Positions 12,576-23,279 of a DNA stretch of 64,000 bases are shown here, in pieces. Where the stretch lies: NCBI RefSeq assembly GCF_034190915.1, contig NW_026947503.1, positions 18,260,532 to 18,324,531 of the forward strand. The letters are read 5' to 3'. The notes beneath the pieces are model-generated. The model saw nothing but the letters and a program-made list of their open reading frames with translations. It did no database searches and was not told the origin of the DNA. Position 1 is the stretch's first letter. Each line of letters begins with the position of its first letter. The DNA is from Cavia porcellus (Eukaryota; Chordata; Mammalia; Rodentia; Caviidae). Position numbers and translations under genes: made by a program.

Positions 12576-13259
12576 GGAAATCCCCATATTTGCTATATTG
12601 AATATTGTCATTCTCCCAAGAGATGTTCAGACCACTAGGCCCAGGTCTGAAAAATCAACCAAACGATACAAGTATTTAGCGGCTTTATGTACCTTAGTTG
12701 GTGTCAACTGAGGGTGTCCTCCAAGCCATCAGGTTGCCTGGGTGGGGAGGGGGGTGGGACCACGAACCGTGTTTTGAGTCTCAGCCCACTTGCTGGTAGG
12801 TTCACAGAAGGTGCTATCTGATTTTTCTCTCCATGGAAACTTCACAGCTTGCACAGTTTACCAGGAAAGCTGACTAGCTGATTTCTTGATTGGTCTCCCA
12901 AGTCCCACCAGAGCCGATTCTCAGGAGATGCTGAGTTTTGTCTCCCTGGCAAAGGGTTCCTTTTTGGTTCTGTTGCTGTTGGACTGGACACTCAATAGAA
13001 AGCGTTATGGTACTCTGGGCACATACTTACTCACACCTCCTGTTTTTGGTATAGTCTCCAGAGACCTTGTGATCCCTTCTGTTCTGACAATACCTCTAGC
13101 TGTGAGAATCCTAGGTTCCTCTGTGTCCAGCAGGCACATTTTTAAATTCAGTATCCCTTGTATTTCTCTCTGTGGGTGCCTTTAAGTGATGGCGTGGATT
13201 TAGAGTATGCTTTATGTAGATCCACCAGTCTCTCTGTTACTCATCTCGCTTTCTTCCAG
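12576..13259. other. Unidentified block richer in G+C, with a 99-codon frame
   Basis: The block is clearly less AT-rich than its neighbours, with a G-rich run at about 12737-12760. It holds a plus-strand frame at 12886-13185 that shows no domain I recognise. It follows directly on an antisense L1 3'UTR, so it may be another part of a retroelement (an L1 5' region or an LTR). I could not match it to the L1 5' region at 62.7-63.3 kb beyond scattered words. Confidence 0.35.
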
Positions 13260-13262
13260 CAC

Positions 13263-13267
<5 letters not shown>

Positions 13268-13297
<30 letters not shown>
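13268..13297. repeat. (TA)n microsatellite
   Basis: Fifteen TA units. Confidence 0.95.
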
Positions 13298-13299
<2 letters not shown>

Positions 13300-13357
13300 C
13301 TTAAAAAAGCCTTCCTGCATTTAGTGATTACTTTGCACTGTCAGAAGCAGCAGTTAG

Positions 13358-13359
<2 letters not shown>

Positions 13360-13410
<51 letters not shown>
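13360..13410. repeat. (TA)n(CA)n compound microsatellite
   Basis: About 18 TA units change into about 7 CA units. The tract lies only about 60 bases after another TA microsatellite. Confidence 0.95.
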
Positions 13411-14914
13411 TGGATTTCTATGATACCTCTGATCATGTGAAAAATCTGTACTTTCTGGGCATATATTCTGTTCCTCATAAGGAGGACACTATTTTCAATG
13501 TTTAGCATTCATCCATTCCTCAGTACCAACCTTTTAAGGCTATAATATTACCTTGCCTGCAAATTCCATGTGGCTAACTTCATAATAATAATATTTCTCA
13601 ATTAAGTACTGTATTACTCATTTTATGCTGCTTAGACTAAAGGCTAAGTCCTAGATTCTTCAATAATCTTATATACACTTGACTGGGAGACTCTGCCTGC
13701 ATAAATTACCTCAGTGCTAGAAGATCTTAAATAAAAGTGGTTTGGGGCAGCACAGCAGCAATGGCATTGGCCACTGCTGAAATCACAAGTCTCACCCTGC
13801 TCATTCCATCCTAACTGTCCAACCATGAATGGCTATTTTCAGAATGTTACTTCTGAGCTCTTAAATTAATCCTGTATTGATAAGGATACTTCACAAAGAC
13901 TCAATCCCTTTGAGGTAGCTATCTGATGGCAATATCAACACATTGTTACACAGCTCTTTGGATGCACAGTAGCCTCCGCTGTGATGCTGGTTATCATTCA
14001 CATTCTAGTTAATGGCACACCACTCCCATTCTAGTTAGTCTTTCTGAATCTTGGGAGGAGACAGAATGTCTTCTCCAGGATGCTTTTCATGCAAATCCAG
14101 ACAGAGAAACTGCTGGTTCCATTATTATATTATTATAACATTTCATTATAACATTATTATAGATTAACTCCATGATATTAATCTATACCTTAACCCTAGG
14201 AACTAGTCTTTGATCTCAACTTTCACATTTGGATTATTATGGCTGTTGCAATATTTTTTCTTTTTCTTAGTCTTAAAAGTCTGTGTTATACCATTTCAGC
14301 AGTTGCTGAATGCTGAAGCCATGAATGACTTTTCTTCAAATATTGTTCCTCTTTTCACCTTATCCTTCTTTCTCAAATGTATGTACAAACAGAAGGATAT
14401 GTGTGACACTGGCCAGAAGTATGTATGTCATGGAATTGCTCAGAAAGGGATTTTGGGGCCCACTCAGAACCTGCTATTGTACATGGTTAAAGTTTAAAAG
14501 ATAGCATATAGGGCCACAAGTCCAAGTAGGAGCAAAATACATTACCTTAAGGAATGAATGCTTCAGAGCCTCTACCCTATACTCTGATTTACCACTGAAT
14601 TAGCCTTTTATACTTTCTTCCTGGTTCTATCAACAAAAAACTGTGGAATTATCTTTATGGCACTCTTTCATGCTGAGGGGTCATGGTCAAGGGCAGTCCT
14701 CCTGGGCCTTCTTGGAGTTGAATCAGGCATTGACTCCAAGAATTTCATCCTTTGTGCCATGTCATTTTCTTGAAATGCAAAACAGGAATTCCCCTGGTTT
14801 TTGTGTCCTGCTATGCTACAGCAATTATTTATTAATTCTAGGATCTTTTGTTGGAGTACTTGGAGTCTCATTCATAGAAGGCCATGTCATTAGCAAATAA
14901 TGATCATTTAATTC
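13411..14914. other. Unassigned sequence, possibly retroelement-derived
   Basis: Composition is more balanced than in the surrounding desert. Short plus-strand frames at 14210-14497 and 14643-14900 have no recognisable family. The stretch TATTACTCATTTTATGCTGC near 13610-13630 recalls one end of a MaLR LTR, but the rest does not follow convincingly. No splice or polyadenylation structure supports a gene. Confidence 0.3.
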
Positions 14915-15495
14915 ATCAAATTTAGTTTTGCTACAAAGATACAGTATAAAAACAACATGGTATTGGAATAAATAAATAAATAAAACATACTGTGGATCAA
15001 CGGAACAGAGTAGAGAATGCAAAAACAACTCCAGGCACATTTAACTGCTTTATCTTTGACAATGGGGGCAAAATCCACTACTTATAAAACAATTGCTTAA
15101 AAATAGCCCTTAAAAAAAAAGATAGCCCTTTAACAAATGGTGTTAGAAAAACACCCAAAGATTGAACATGGACCCCTATCTTGCACTATGGACTAAACTA
15201 AAAATCAAAATGAATCAAAAATATAAAATCGTAAAACAGAAAAAAATTTCTGGACAGTAGAATAGATGAAACATTTGAAAACTTAGGTGTAGGCAAAAGC
15301 TTTCTGAAAAAAACACAGGAAATATTACAAAGAATCAGCAAACAAGATCACATCACATTAAACAGCTTTTGTATAGCAAACAACAACAACAACAACATGA
15401 AGAAACAATGTACTGAATTGGAAAAAAATTCCGCGAGCTACTTCTCAGACAAAGGGCTAATATCTAAAATTTATAAAGAATTTAAAACAGTCTCT
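14915..15495 (+). mobile_element. L1 LINE fragment: ORF2 region downstream of the reverse transcriptase core
   Basis: The DNA follows the familiar L1 order: AACAACATGGTATTGGAAT, ATCAACGGAACAGAGTAGAG, a CTTTGACAATGGGGG block, then a segment whose translation contains Ser-Phe-Leu-Lys, Asp-His-Ile and Ser-Phe-Cys-Ile-Ala, ending with SDKGLISKIYKEF. Stops, frameshifts and local A insertions break the reading frame. A small AAC repeat (15381-15396) and an AAATA-type expansion (14969-14984) interrupt it. The element is cut at both ends and cannot be functional. Confidence 0.85.
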
Positions 15496-15698
15496 TAAAT
15501 TTAAAATGAAATAACAATTTTTTACAACACTATTTTAAACACTTATTTACATGATCTGTGTTCAGTTATTTTTTTCTGCCCCAAAATGTCTAGTAAACTC
15601 ATGTGTAGTGAGTATTAAAGTATGGATATTCAACATCACAATGCCCTATATTTCTAAAAAAAAAAAGAGAAATAATAAAAGCACAGACATCATTTAAA
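15496..15698. other. Unassigned sequence
   Basis: AT-rich, including an A tract at about 15656-15666. No family recognised after the L1 homology stops. Confidence 0.4.
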
Positions 15699-15850
15699 CA
15701 TATGTAAATCATTTTTTTTTTTTTTTTTTTTTTTTTTTTGGTCTTTTTCATTTTTATCGGTACCGGGGATCGAACTCACGACCGCCTGCTTGCAAGGCAG
15801 GTGCTTATGCCGCTGAGCTAAACCCCCAGCCCCTCATATGTAAATCATTT
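15699..15850 (-). mobile_element. Young-looking ID SINE with intact Pol III boxes
   Basis: A complete minus-strand ID element. The body (15740-15834) begins GGGGCTGGGGGTTTAGCTC when read 5' to 3' on the minus strand. The A box TAGCTCAGCGG is at about 15810-15820 and the B-box core GTTCGATCC at 15767-15775; both match the tRNA-type Pol III promoter. The tail is a run of about 29 A (T tract 15711-15739). An exact 16-bp duplication, CATATGTAAATCATTT, lies at 15699-15714 and 15835-15850. It is the best-preserved ID here and can serve as the local reference. Confidence 0.95.
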
Positions 15851-16639
15851 AGATTCACTACCAGGTGAGTAAATGCTTACAGTACAAATGAGACTTTTTT
15901 CCCATTGTCCAAGTAGGAAAGAAGGATAATTTTCAGAAAAACATAAGATTAACTAATGTCCAGTAAAATCAAAAGATTAAATTATAATACCTTTATAGAT
16001 GAGAAGCTAAGCAGAAATTATGTTCATTATAGATTTTGAAAGTATTAAACTATAATCATAACAGTGACCATTAGTAATTAAACTATAAAATCATTACTGC
16101 GCTTAAAGTACAAAATGTATTTAAGAAAAAACAATCTGATGAGAAATATTTCACAATATGAACTTGCTCGTTACTTGATTTTGAGGTAAGAATCATCTTT
16201 TCAGAATTTATATATTTTATACTGTCATGCTTTTTACAGCTATGCATTATTTCATATTAAGAAAAATATTCTAAGTAAATTAAAGCTGGAATGCTACTTT
16301 ACTGGATGTTAAGCATTTCAGTGAAATTTACTCCTAATCTTAGTTCCATGATCTGATCTTTCTTGAAAGTATTTTATTTCAATTTTTAAGAAATGGAAAT
16401 TATTCTCTCTCCTTAGGCAAGGTGGGAAGAAACACAGGAAACTGATTTTATAAAAATCATAAAGGAATTCTTTGTGCTTATAGATCTAACACATCAGCAA
16501 GCCAATTTTTGAGGCTGTTGCAAGAGTTGGCTTATGGAGAACACATGCCTTGAGTGCAGAGCATAGAGACTGGACCTCTGACATTTCTTCCCCAGGACCA
16601 GAGAACTGCAGCTACTTCCACTGCTCAGAGGAATATAGC
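15851..16639. other. Unassigned AT-rich sequence
   Basis: No family, exon or RNA gene recognised. The T-to-A drift and short runs are typical of the local desert. Confidence 0.45.
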
Positions 16640-16895
16640 AGGTTATGTCTGCACTGAGAGAGATACCAACATAGTTTTCTTAATTGGTAAAATGATACAT
16701 AATGCCTCTGTTCACAAAGGTCCCTGTTCCCCAAAAATCTCTTTGCAAACAGAAGTGTTCAGCAAAATTTAGTTTTCATTTATCAACTGTGCATGGCTAA
16801 CAGGACTGCAGCATCTTCCCCAAATGAACACAAACACAACCATCTTCCCCAAAATGGTGGAATGAATTAATTTCATAAACTGAAGTACCACTGTA
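16640..16895 (-). mobile_element. Mariner/pogo (Tigger-like) DNA transposon remnant
   Basis: The right end reads, on the minus strand, CAGTGGTACTTCAGTTTATG and then ...AATTAATTCATTCC, next to a TA dinucleotide (16894-16895). This fits a Tc1/mariner-superfamily inverted terminal repeat. The internal words AACAGGACT...CATCTTCC and GGTGGAATGAATTAA recur in the copy at 36.9 kb. The left terminus is not clear, so the start given is approximate. No transposase frame remains. The frame at 16554-16772 is unrelated noise. Confidence 0.5.
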
Positions 16896-17199
16896 TTTTC
16901 CTTTTCTGCTCAAATACATGCTACATTTAAGTCAATTTTATATGATTATTTTAAATGATTATTTTTCTAAGAAAATTTAAAAGCATTATTGCAATATAAA
17001 TATATACATACAAAATTCATATTATTGTCAATATTGGAAACTGAAAAGCAAAACATTAAGTTGCAGATTCCATTGAAATAATTTTTAAATTATAACTGTT
17101 TAAGCAACTAATATTTTAAAAGTTAACAAATTAATCCATTTTTGAAGACAGTGTGTTAGCTTTTAAAAATTGCATGTTTCTTCTCCATTAATATATTTA
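16896..17199. other. Unassigned AT-rich sequence
   Basis: Strongly AT-rich, nothing recognised. Confidence 0.45.
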
Positions 17200-17280
17200 T
17201 AAGGCCCAAAAATATGATTCAGTAGCACAGTGCCTGCCTGGCAAGCCTGAAGTCATGAGTTTGCTTCCTGGTGCTTATAT
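17200..17280 (+). mobile_element. ID SINE, diverged, with a microsatellite tail
   Basis: The plus-strand ID layout is recognisable: ATGATTCAGTAGCACAGTG (degenerate A box), GCCTGCCTGGCAAGCCTGAA, then GTCATGAGTTTGCTTCCTGG (degenerate B box). In place of a plain A tail it runs into TATATA and the hexanucleotide repeat that follows. Confidence 0.75.
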
Positions 17281-17282
17281 AT

Positions 17283-17345
17283 AGCTCTAGCTCTAGCTCT
17301 AGCTCTAGCTCTAGCTCTAGCTCTAGCTCTAGTTCTAGGTCTAGC

Positions 17346-17346
<1 letters not shown>
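17283..17346. repeat. (AGCTCT)n hexanucleotide repeat
   Basis: Eight perfect AGCTCT units (17283-17330) are followed by three degenerate units. Each unit carries an AGCT palindrome. The repeat sits exactly at the tail position of the ID SINE. Confidence 0.95.

Positions 17347-17386
<40 letters not shown>
17347..17386. repeat. (TATC)n tetranucleotide repeat
   Basis: Ten TATC units abut the hexanucleotide repeat directly, forming a compound microsatellite. Confidence 0.95.
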
Positions 17387-17640
17387 CTAGTATACTTAAT
17401 TATACTTCTACAATTCTAACTATTAGCTTTTTGTCCAGGAGAAACAAAGGCAGCTTTTAAATCCCCTAGAATTTGAAAAGGAACTAACACTTCATTGTTA
17501 ACACCACTCTTAGAAAGCTCTCAGTTATTCCCTTGTATTTAAGGTTCTGTTATGGATTAAAAACTGGTGATCCACTTAACACCAACTGAATTAAATCACC
17601 ATGGTGCTGAGTGTAGATGTTCCACCTGAGGAAAGTTGCC
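17387..17640. other. Unassigned sequence
   Basis: Nothing recognised. Confidence 0.4.
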
Positions 17641-18046
17641 AGCATTAATGGAGACTTGGAGGAGAAGATGAGTGAGACATTGTGGGTTTACCTAAGTGTT
17701 TCTTTTTGAGCTGTTGATTCTCCAGGAGGAGCTCATCATGACTAGATTCGCAAGTGTGAGTTAGACCACTTCATCAGAGGAGCTCAGGACCTTGTTGGTA
17801 AGTGTTGCTGTGGTTCACCTTGTGGAAGCTCTTGTCCTTAGATTGAGCATTGCTTCCTGACTCTGGAGGAGAAGATATGTGCCATTTAATCTCCAGAAGA
17901 AAATTGTCATGCTGGCTGTCTGGCATGTACTTGATTGTTCTTATCACTGGAGGAGTTCCGGACTTCCATTTCACTAAGGATGACTGTGTACATTTCATGG
18001 CAACCCTTGTTCTTATTTTGAGCATGACTTCTTGGCTCCAGTGTAA
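17641..18046. repeat. Diverged tandem repeat, period about 171 bp
   Basis: Two full units align across their length. The first runs from about 17714 (GATTCTCCAGGAGGAGCTC) and the second from about 17885 (AATCTCCAGAAGAAAATTG). Within them, CAGAGGAGCTCAGGACCTT pairs with CTGGAGGAGTTCCGGACTT, and AGATTGAGCATTGCTTCCTG pairs with TTTTGAGCATGACTTCTTGG. A third, partial unit with an extra insertion of about 37 bp may lie upstream, where GGAGGAGAAGAT recurs at about 17655 and 17864. The block is less AT-rich than its flanks. The 93- and 102-codon frames across it are chance. Its origin is unknown: a small satellite remnant or the monomeric promoter of a retroelement are both possible. Confidence 0.6.
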
Positions 18047-19095
18047 AACCCTCAACCTACCAGCACAGCTCCTTCACCCCGCTAGCATAGACTTTCTAGC
18101 TTCTACCACTGACCTTTGGGCCTTCCCAGTGCAGATCTGTAAAACAGACTCACATTAGTCTTTCTCCTGGGCTCTAGACCTCCAGTTGGACTGGTGGGAA
18201 GCTTTGTGATGGGCTTTACGCTTTCATCTGGAGTCATGCAGGACATTGCTGTGGGATCCAGGCCCTTGGCTGAATATTCTGTGTCTTTAGTCTTGTGGAC
18301 AGATTTCCTGCACTTTCTTGTATTTAACTCTGGGTGACCATCATAAAATAATATTATAAATTCTGTGTCCTCAATCTAATTGTTCTCCTCACAACCGCTG
18401 ATTACAACAGTTTCTTTATCAAAAATATTACATTCTAAATTTCTTTCTTATGACAGTGTTCTTTCATGTATTATGCCCTTCCAGAAATTAAACTTGATCG
18501 TTAAGCAGTGAAATTCTTGCCTTCTACAGGACATTCTTGATCTTACTAATTGAGACAACATGACTTCTAGTGCTGCACAGCTTTTTCAATGCTTCTTAAC
18601 TTTGAACTTAATACAGTATGCCTAACACTCACTTCTTCTTCAGACTGCTTTGGCTGGCTGACCACGTGTGACAGTGGCTGTCTCCTCCTTCCATTGCCTG
18701 AGGTGCACAGGTGAGGTCAGAGGGAGGAACGTTTACTCCATAAACAAGCTCTGTTCCCCAGTCAGAAGTCTTGACAATACTTACTTTTCCTTAGTCTTCA
18801 AATGTATTTTCATCAGTCACAAATTAACATAAATATATTCTTTGTTTCATTAAGTTTTATTACCTTTAAATATTTCTGAAATTGTTCATATGCCATTGTC
18901 TTCACATTCTTATTTTAGGTAGCTATGTCTGAACTATGTTACACTACAAAACTCAGTGGGTAAACTTCTGCTTTTTTCATTCATGTTTTCCAAGCATAAT
19001 AACATTAACAACTGGTTTTATTTGTTTGTTTGTTTATGTACTAATTGTGCTGTTAAGTATTTAAACCAGGGCTTCACAGAGAGTCATGTCTCCCC
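18047..19095. other. Unassigned sequence
   Basis: The first 300 bases keep the more balanced composition of the tandem block and may belong to the same element. The rest is AT-rich. A (TTTG)n stretch lies at about 19018-19034. No gene recognised. Confidence 0.35.
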
Positions 19096-19225
19096 ATTTT
19101 TACTTTAATGTAGAGTCTCACTAACTCACTACTTTGCTAAGGTTGGGATCCAACTTGAGATCTTCTTGTCTCAGTCTTTCAGAGTGCTGGGATTATAAGC
19201 ATGTGGCAATGCACCTAGCTTCAGG
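19096..19225 (-). mobile_element. B1/Alu-type (7SL-derived) SINE monomer, antisense
   Basis: The plus strand shows the reverse of the 7SL-SINE pattern in order: AGAGTCTCACTAACTCACTA, TTGCTAAGGTTGGGATCCAA, TCTTGTCTCAGTCTTTCAGA, GTGCTGGGATTATAAGCATG, and GCAATGCACCTAGCT. It is mutated throughout, so it is an old insertion. Confidence 0.85.
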
Positions 19226-20675
19226 ATTGGTTTACCGTGAACTTCACACAGTAGAAGAACTCATGAATATTTATTTATACATGCTAAAATAACTCCTGAC
19301 ATAAGAAAGCATTTAGGTGTTTGCCTTATATTTTCCCATAAAGGTATTTTAGTCTATCATTTCTAAAATGTTCAATATATATAGTTTGTACATAGTTTGT
19401 AAATATTTATTATCTCAGTAGAGTTCCTTTATATCACATAAAAGATAAATCTTTTTGTAACAAATTTTATATGACTTGATGACAATACTATGTTTACCTG
19501 AAATACAGTTGTACGACCTATCAGCCTTCCAAATATTATTGCAATTATTGATTTTGCCCCACTTTAAAGATATTTTCCAAACTTGTAGTCACCTTGCTAT
19601 ATAACTGATATAACTTTAAAAATATTCATTCACTGTCTTCATAGTTTCCCAAGCATCGTGAAAGAGAGATGTCATTATTACCTGTTTACATTGATGATTT
19701 AATTTATGGTTGGTTTCTTCATATCCTGGATATTACCCACTCTTCCAAATTGTCAATCAATAGTTAATTGATGTCATGTGTTTATTTTTCATTTGAGATT
19801 TTCATTCCACTAAATAGTACTACAACTTCAGAGGCAAAAATTATCTCTATATTTTACTCTTCATTATAGCATGTGTAGAATTTTAATTACTACTCAGAAT
19901 AAAGATTTCTCCAAGGGTTCTAATAGTGTGAAATGTTTAAATATAATTACTATAAATCTTCTTATCCTTATTACTTAAAACATTCATTATTAAAACTAAG
20001 AGTTTCCTTAAAGCAATATTTTTTCTAAATCTCATGTTAGAAAAGTCTTGCATGATGAGAACAATATTAAAAAGGTTTTCCAAAATTACTTAAAAGTTAT
20101 GAAAATACTTTCACTGTTTACCACTTACTATTGGTTCTAGCAGCTAAGGAAATTTTTATACGTTTACAGTCGCCTAGTTCAATTGTTCGAAACATAGAAA
20201 TATTTATTTAGAATGTAGATTTACAGTCTTATCTATTTTGGTTTTTTTTTATTATTAGCCCAACAAATTAAAATGTTTCAGAAAAAATGAAATAAAAAAA
20301 CAAAGGGATTTTGAAAAAACTAGCAAATTAGTATATAATTTGGTTAAAACAATTCTGACTATATTACCGTAAGTCATTATCTTTGATTTGTCTTTTTAAA
20401 TATTATAGTAAATCTTTATAAAGTTTATTTTTTTCTTAAAAACCTATTTTGAAATATAATCATGAAGAGAAATGATAAAAATTATAGAGTATATTCAGTT
20501 ACTAAATACTAAAGATAAATAAGCAGAGAACAGGTTGGTACTTGCAATAGAAAAATGAGCATTTTCTAAGGTCATTAGGTTTAAGGACAATATATTTAAG
20601 TTCCAGAAGCTCATCTAAAAGGCTAAAATTATTATAAACATTAATATTTAAAATTTTACTTGACAATGAAGAAAC

Positions 20676-20677
<2 letters not shown>
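19226..20677. other. Unassigned AT-rich sequence
   Basis: No family or exon recognised. Confidence 0.45.

Positions 20678-20716
<39 letters not shown>
20678..20716. repeat. (TA)n microsatellite
   Basis: About 19 TA units. Confidence 0.95.
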
Positions 20717-20720
<4 letters not shown>

Positions 20721-20879
20721 ATCTTTCATCATTGTATTGTTATATGCCTACAAAACATGCAGTGTTTTAGTGTTAATAACCTATAGCATGTGGTCAAATA
20801 ATGCCCCCAGACTTCTCATTACAGTCAAAGATGCCCAAGCTCCTTTTATAAGTTAGTCTTCCTTTTTTCATTTGTCAGC

Positions 20880-21620
20880 TAATTTTTGAAGAACTGTAGG
20901 CCATCGGATTAATTTATTTCAATGAGTTGCACACAACAATCTATGAGAGATGAGTTTCTGCCTCACAGAACCTAAGCAGAAAGGGTATTCCTGACTGCAT
21001 TTTGGTAATCAAGCCTTGTAAAGCTATAGCTTTGAAATTTGTTTTATTTCTTTCTGCGGCAGACATTTTCAATTAAATATAAAGATTTTTTGCTTCACAT
21101 GGTGGTTTTAAATTGGCATTTCATCATTTTATGTGTTGCTGGCACTGGCTCTGGGTTATTTAGCATTTATTAATAATTTCCAGTTTGACCTTTCCCAGGT
21201 TTTGCTATTTATTAGGTATTTTTGCACCATTGCAAAGATTACAGAACAGAATTGGAAAAAAAGAATTGCTCCTTTTTTAAAACTTCATACTTTAAATTAT
21301 TTTTACACTGACCTTTAAAGTTGGGATACAGTTAAGATTTGAAAGTCTTGTTTAAAATCCACCCTGCTGATGCATTAGGCAGGCCTCAAAGTTCAAATCA
21401 GATCGGCCGGGCGATGGCCGAGCTTGAGGAAGGCTGAAGAGGAAACAGCTGTGAAAGAGGAAAGATACAGAAGTCCGTGACTGATTTAGGGCCACGAAGG
21501 ACACCGCTGCAAATAAGTCTCATCTGAAGGAAAGCGGTTTCTGAGCCCGTCTATGCACACGTGGGGAATGGTGGTGGTGTCCATTTATTTGTTCCAGTTT
21601 GAATGGATTATTCTATTGTT
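20880..21620. promoter_or_regulatory. Candidate conserved noncoding block
   Basis: This block contains no recognisable repeat and has a mixed, non-decayed composition with several CpGs in a CpG-poor setting (around 21400-21560, for example GATCGGCCGGGCGATGGCC). It contains CTCAAAGTTCAAA at about 21388, which resembles a nuclear-receptor (HNF4/RXR DR1-type) half-site pair, and AT-rich homeodomain-like words such as TTATTAATAATTT. No supportable coding frame crosses it. The regulatory role is inferred only from texture; cross-species alignment would decide. Confidence 0.3.
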
Positions 21621-22279
21621 CCTTAAGTTCATTTAAGAGCTCACCCTGTTCTGTTAAAAATCTAAGGAGCCTTCAGGTTTTTTTATAATTTAAATGGACA
21701 TAAAATGGTTTGTGTTTTATGCTGGATTCATCCTTTGTGGCTTTCTGTTGGGACTTTTATAATAGCTTAAAGAATCAAAGCTGCTTGACACAAGGTCATA
21801 AGCATTATTATACTTTATTTCTTGTGGACAATAAAAGCCACACAAGGGACTAATTGCTGTGCTTGGCTGAAGTTTCCCAAATAGTTGAATATAACCTGTT
21901 TTCATTTGGAAGTCTTCCTGACTGCTCATATTCTGCCAAGGCCTTGGCAAGTACAAAAAACTATTTGTTACCTGCTTTTTCTAATGGGCAATTCTTTTTC
22001 TTCATTAAAATGTCATCCAGTGAAAGATGGAATCTTTATTTTAATCAAGCAGCAGTCTTGCTGATTACCTGTAACAAATGGTTTGATGTTTATAGAGCTA
22101 TTTAAAGAAAAACTCTCCATTGACTGAAATAAAGTATAGCATAAATAATCCATGTGTAGCAATAAGGTGACCTATTATGTCACAGATGATGCCAAAGAAT
22201 TCTACTTTCCCCAAAAACTATATTTCCATTTTAATTCAATTTATGATCTTTCTTTTTCAACCCTCAAAGGATAGAAAAT
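21621..22279. other. Unassigned sequence
   Basis: No repeat recognised. It continues the texture of the preceding block. Overlapping frames at 21717-21956 (-) and 21854-22105 (+) look like chance. Confidence 0.4.
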
Positions 22280-22309
22280 CACCTTTAATTAAGCTAGTAA
22301 TAAACCATT
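22280..22309 (+). repeat. Copy 1 of an exact 30-bp direct duplication
   Basis: The 30 bases here, with core TTTAATTAAGCTAGTAATAA, are identical to 23280-23309 on the same strand. Confidence 0.95.
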
Positions 22310-22689
22310 GAATCATCACCATTTAAATATTGTTTTAAGCGTAAAATATATTTGTGTTAGCTTTGAAAAAAGGTGAGAATTATTTATAATATGGAACCTA
22401 GGTTTCAAAACTGAATTCTCTGAACGTTTTTAGAGAATTCTGACAGTGATTTCACTGAGTCCTTCAGATGGTACACGGTGAGTCACAAGTTACATAAGGT
22501 AGCTCTGCCTTGAAGATGGCCTGAAACCCAGGACATATCCTTCAGAAGTGTTTGTCCTATTAGGAAAATAGTTAATATAGGGGGTTAGCTGCAAGAACCC
22601 AGGTGTGTGAGGAAGCTAAGTGCTATATTTATTTGAGTAAATTACTTGTCAAATGGTAGAGGTGGAATCTCACCTACTTTGTTAACAGT

Positions 22690-23010
22690 CATATTGTTTA
22701 TTTAAAAACTGAATTTGGTGTAAAATTCCCACAACCATTTTAAAATCAGTAAATTGCATGTAGCTCATTTAGATTTTTGTGTGATCACCACCTCCATCTA
22801 GATGCCTAGATTCCTACTTAGTAAAATTCCTGATTTAAGAATTTCTTCCTCACCTCTGCATTCTTCAGAACCCACCAACTCTAATATGTGCTGTGCTCCA
22901 TTGATTTATCTCTCCTGAGTATTTCTTATATAGGGAATTATACAATCACAATGGCAACCTTTTCATTTAGCTTCATTCAATTAGTATAATGTTTTAGAGG
23001 TTTATATTTT
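22690..23010 (-). mobile_element. Ancient L1 (L1M-like) 3' region, antisense, tentative
   Basis: The order of weak matches (AATTCCCACAACCATTTTAA, a TAGATTCCTACTTAG word, GGGAATTATACAATCACAAT, then TTAGTATAATGTTTTAGAGG) recalls the antisense 3' region of old mammalian L1 subfamilies. It is heavily diverged and its boundaries are approximate. Confidence 0.4.
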
Positions 23011-23279
23011 CTGCCTAAGAACATGCCTATTCATTGATGAATAATGCATATTCTCAAAATGTTGGATTGGACAGAACACAAGCTATTAGATAGGATGGAA
23101 TGACTCTGTGCTTTTTCAATTGTAAAACTTGTGATATAGTACGCATTACTTATTCTTCCTGGGCCTTATGTTAATACATGGCATTTAGGAGTAATATGTG
23201 TTAAATGGCATAACTTTAAGTGGTGAATGACAAGATGTATGAAAGAAACCAAAAGATAATTGATCACAACTCATAATTA

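Noticed and set aside
13600..14160. Possible antisense MaLR LTR suggested by TTTTATGCTGC
   Set aside because: The rest of the LTR order could not be followed, and no TG...CA ends or 5-bp duplication were found.
17347..17386. TATC tract as a GATA-factor binding array
   Set aside because: A simple tetranucleotide repeat at a SINE tail; it contains GATA on the reverse strand by composition only.
17850..18158. 102-codon plus-strand frame overlapping a 93-codon minus-strand frame
   Set aside because: Both lie in the 171-bp tandem block, do not preserve a repeat-unit protein pattern, and have no family.
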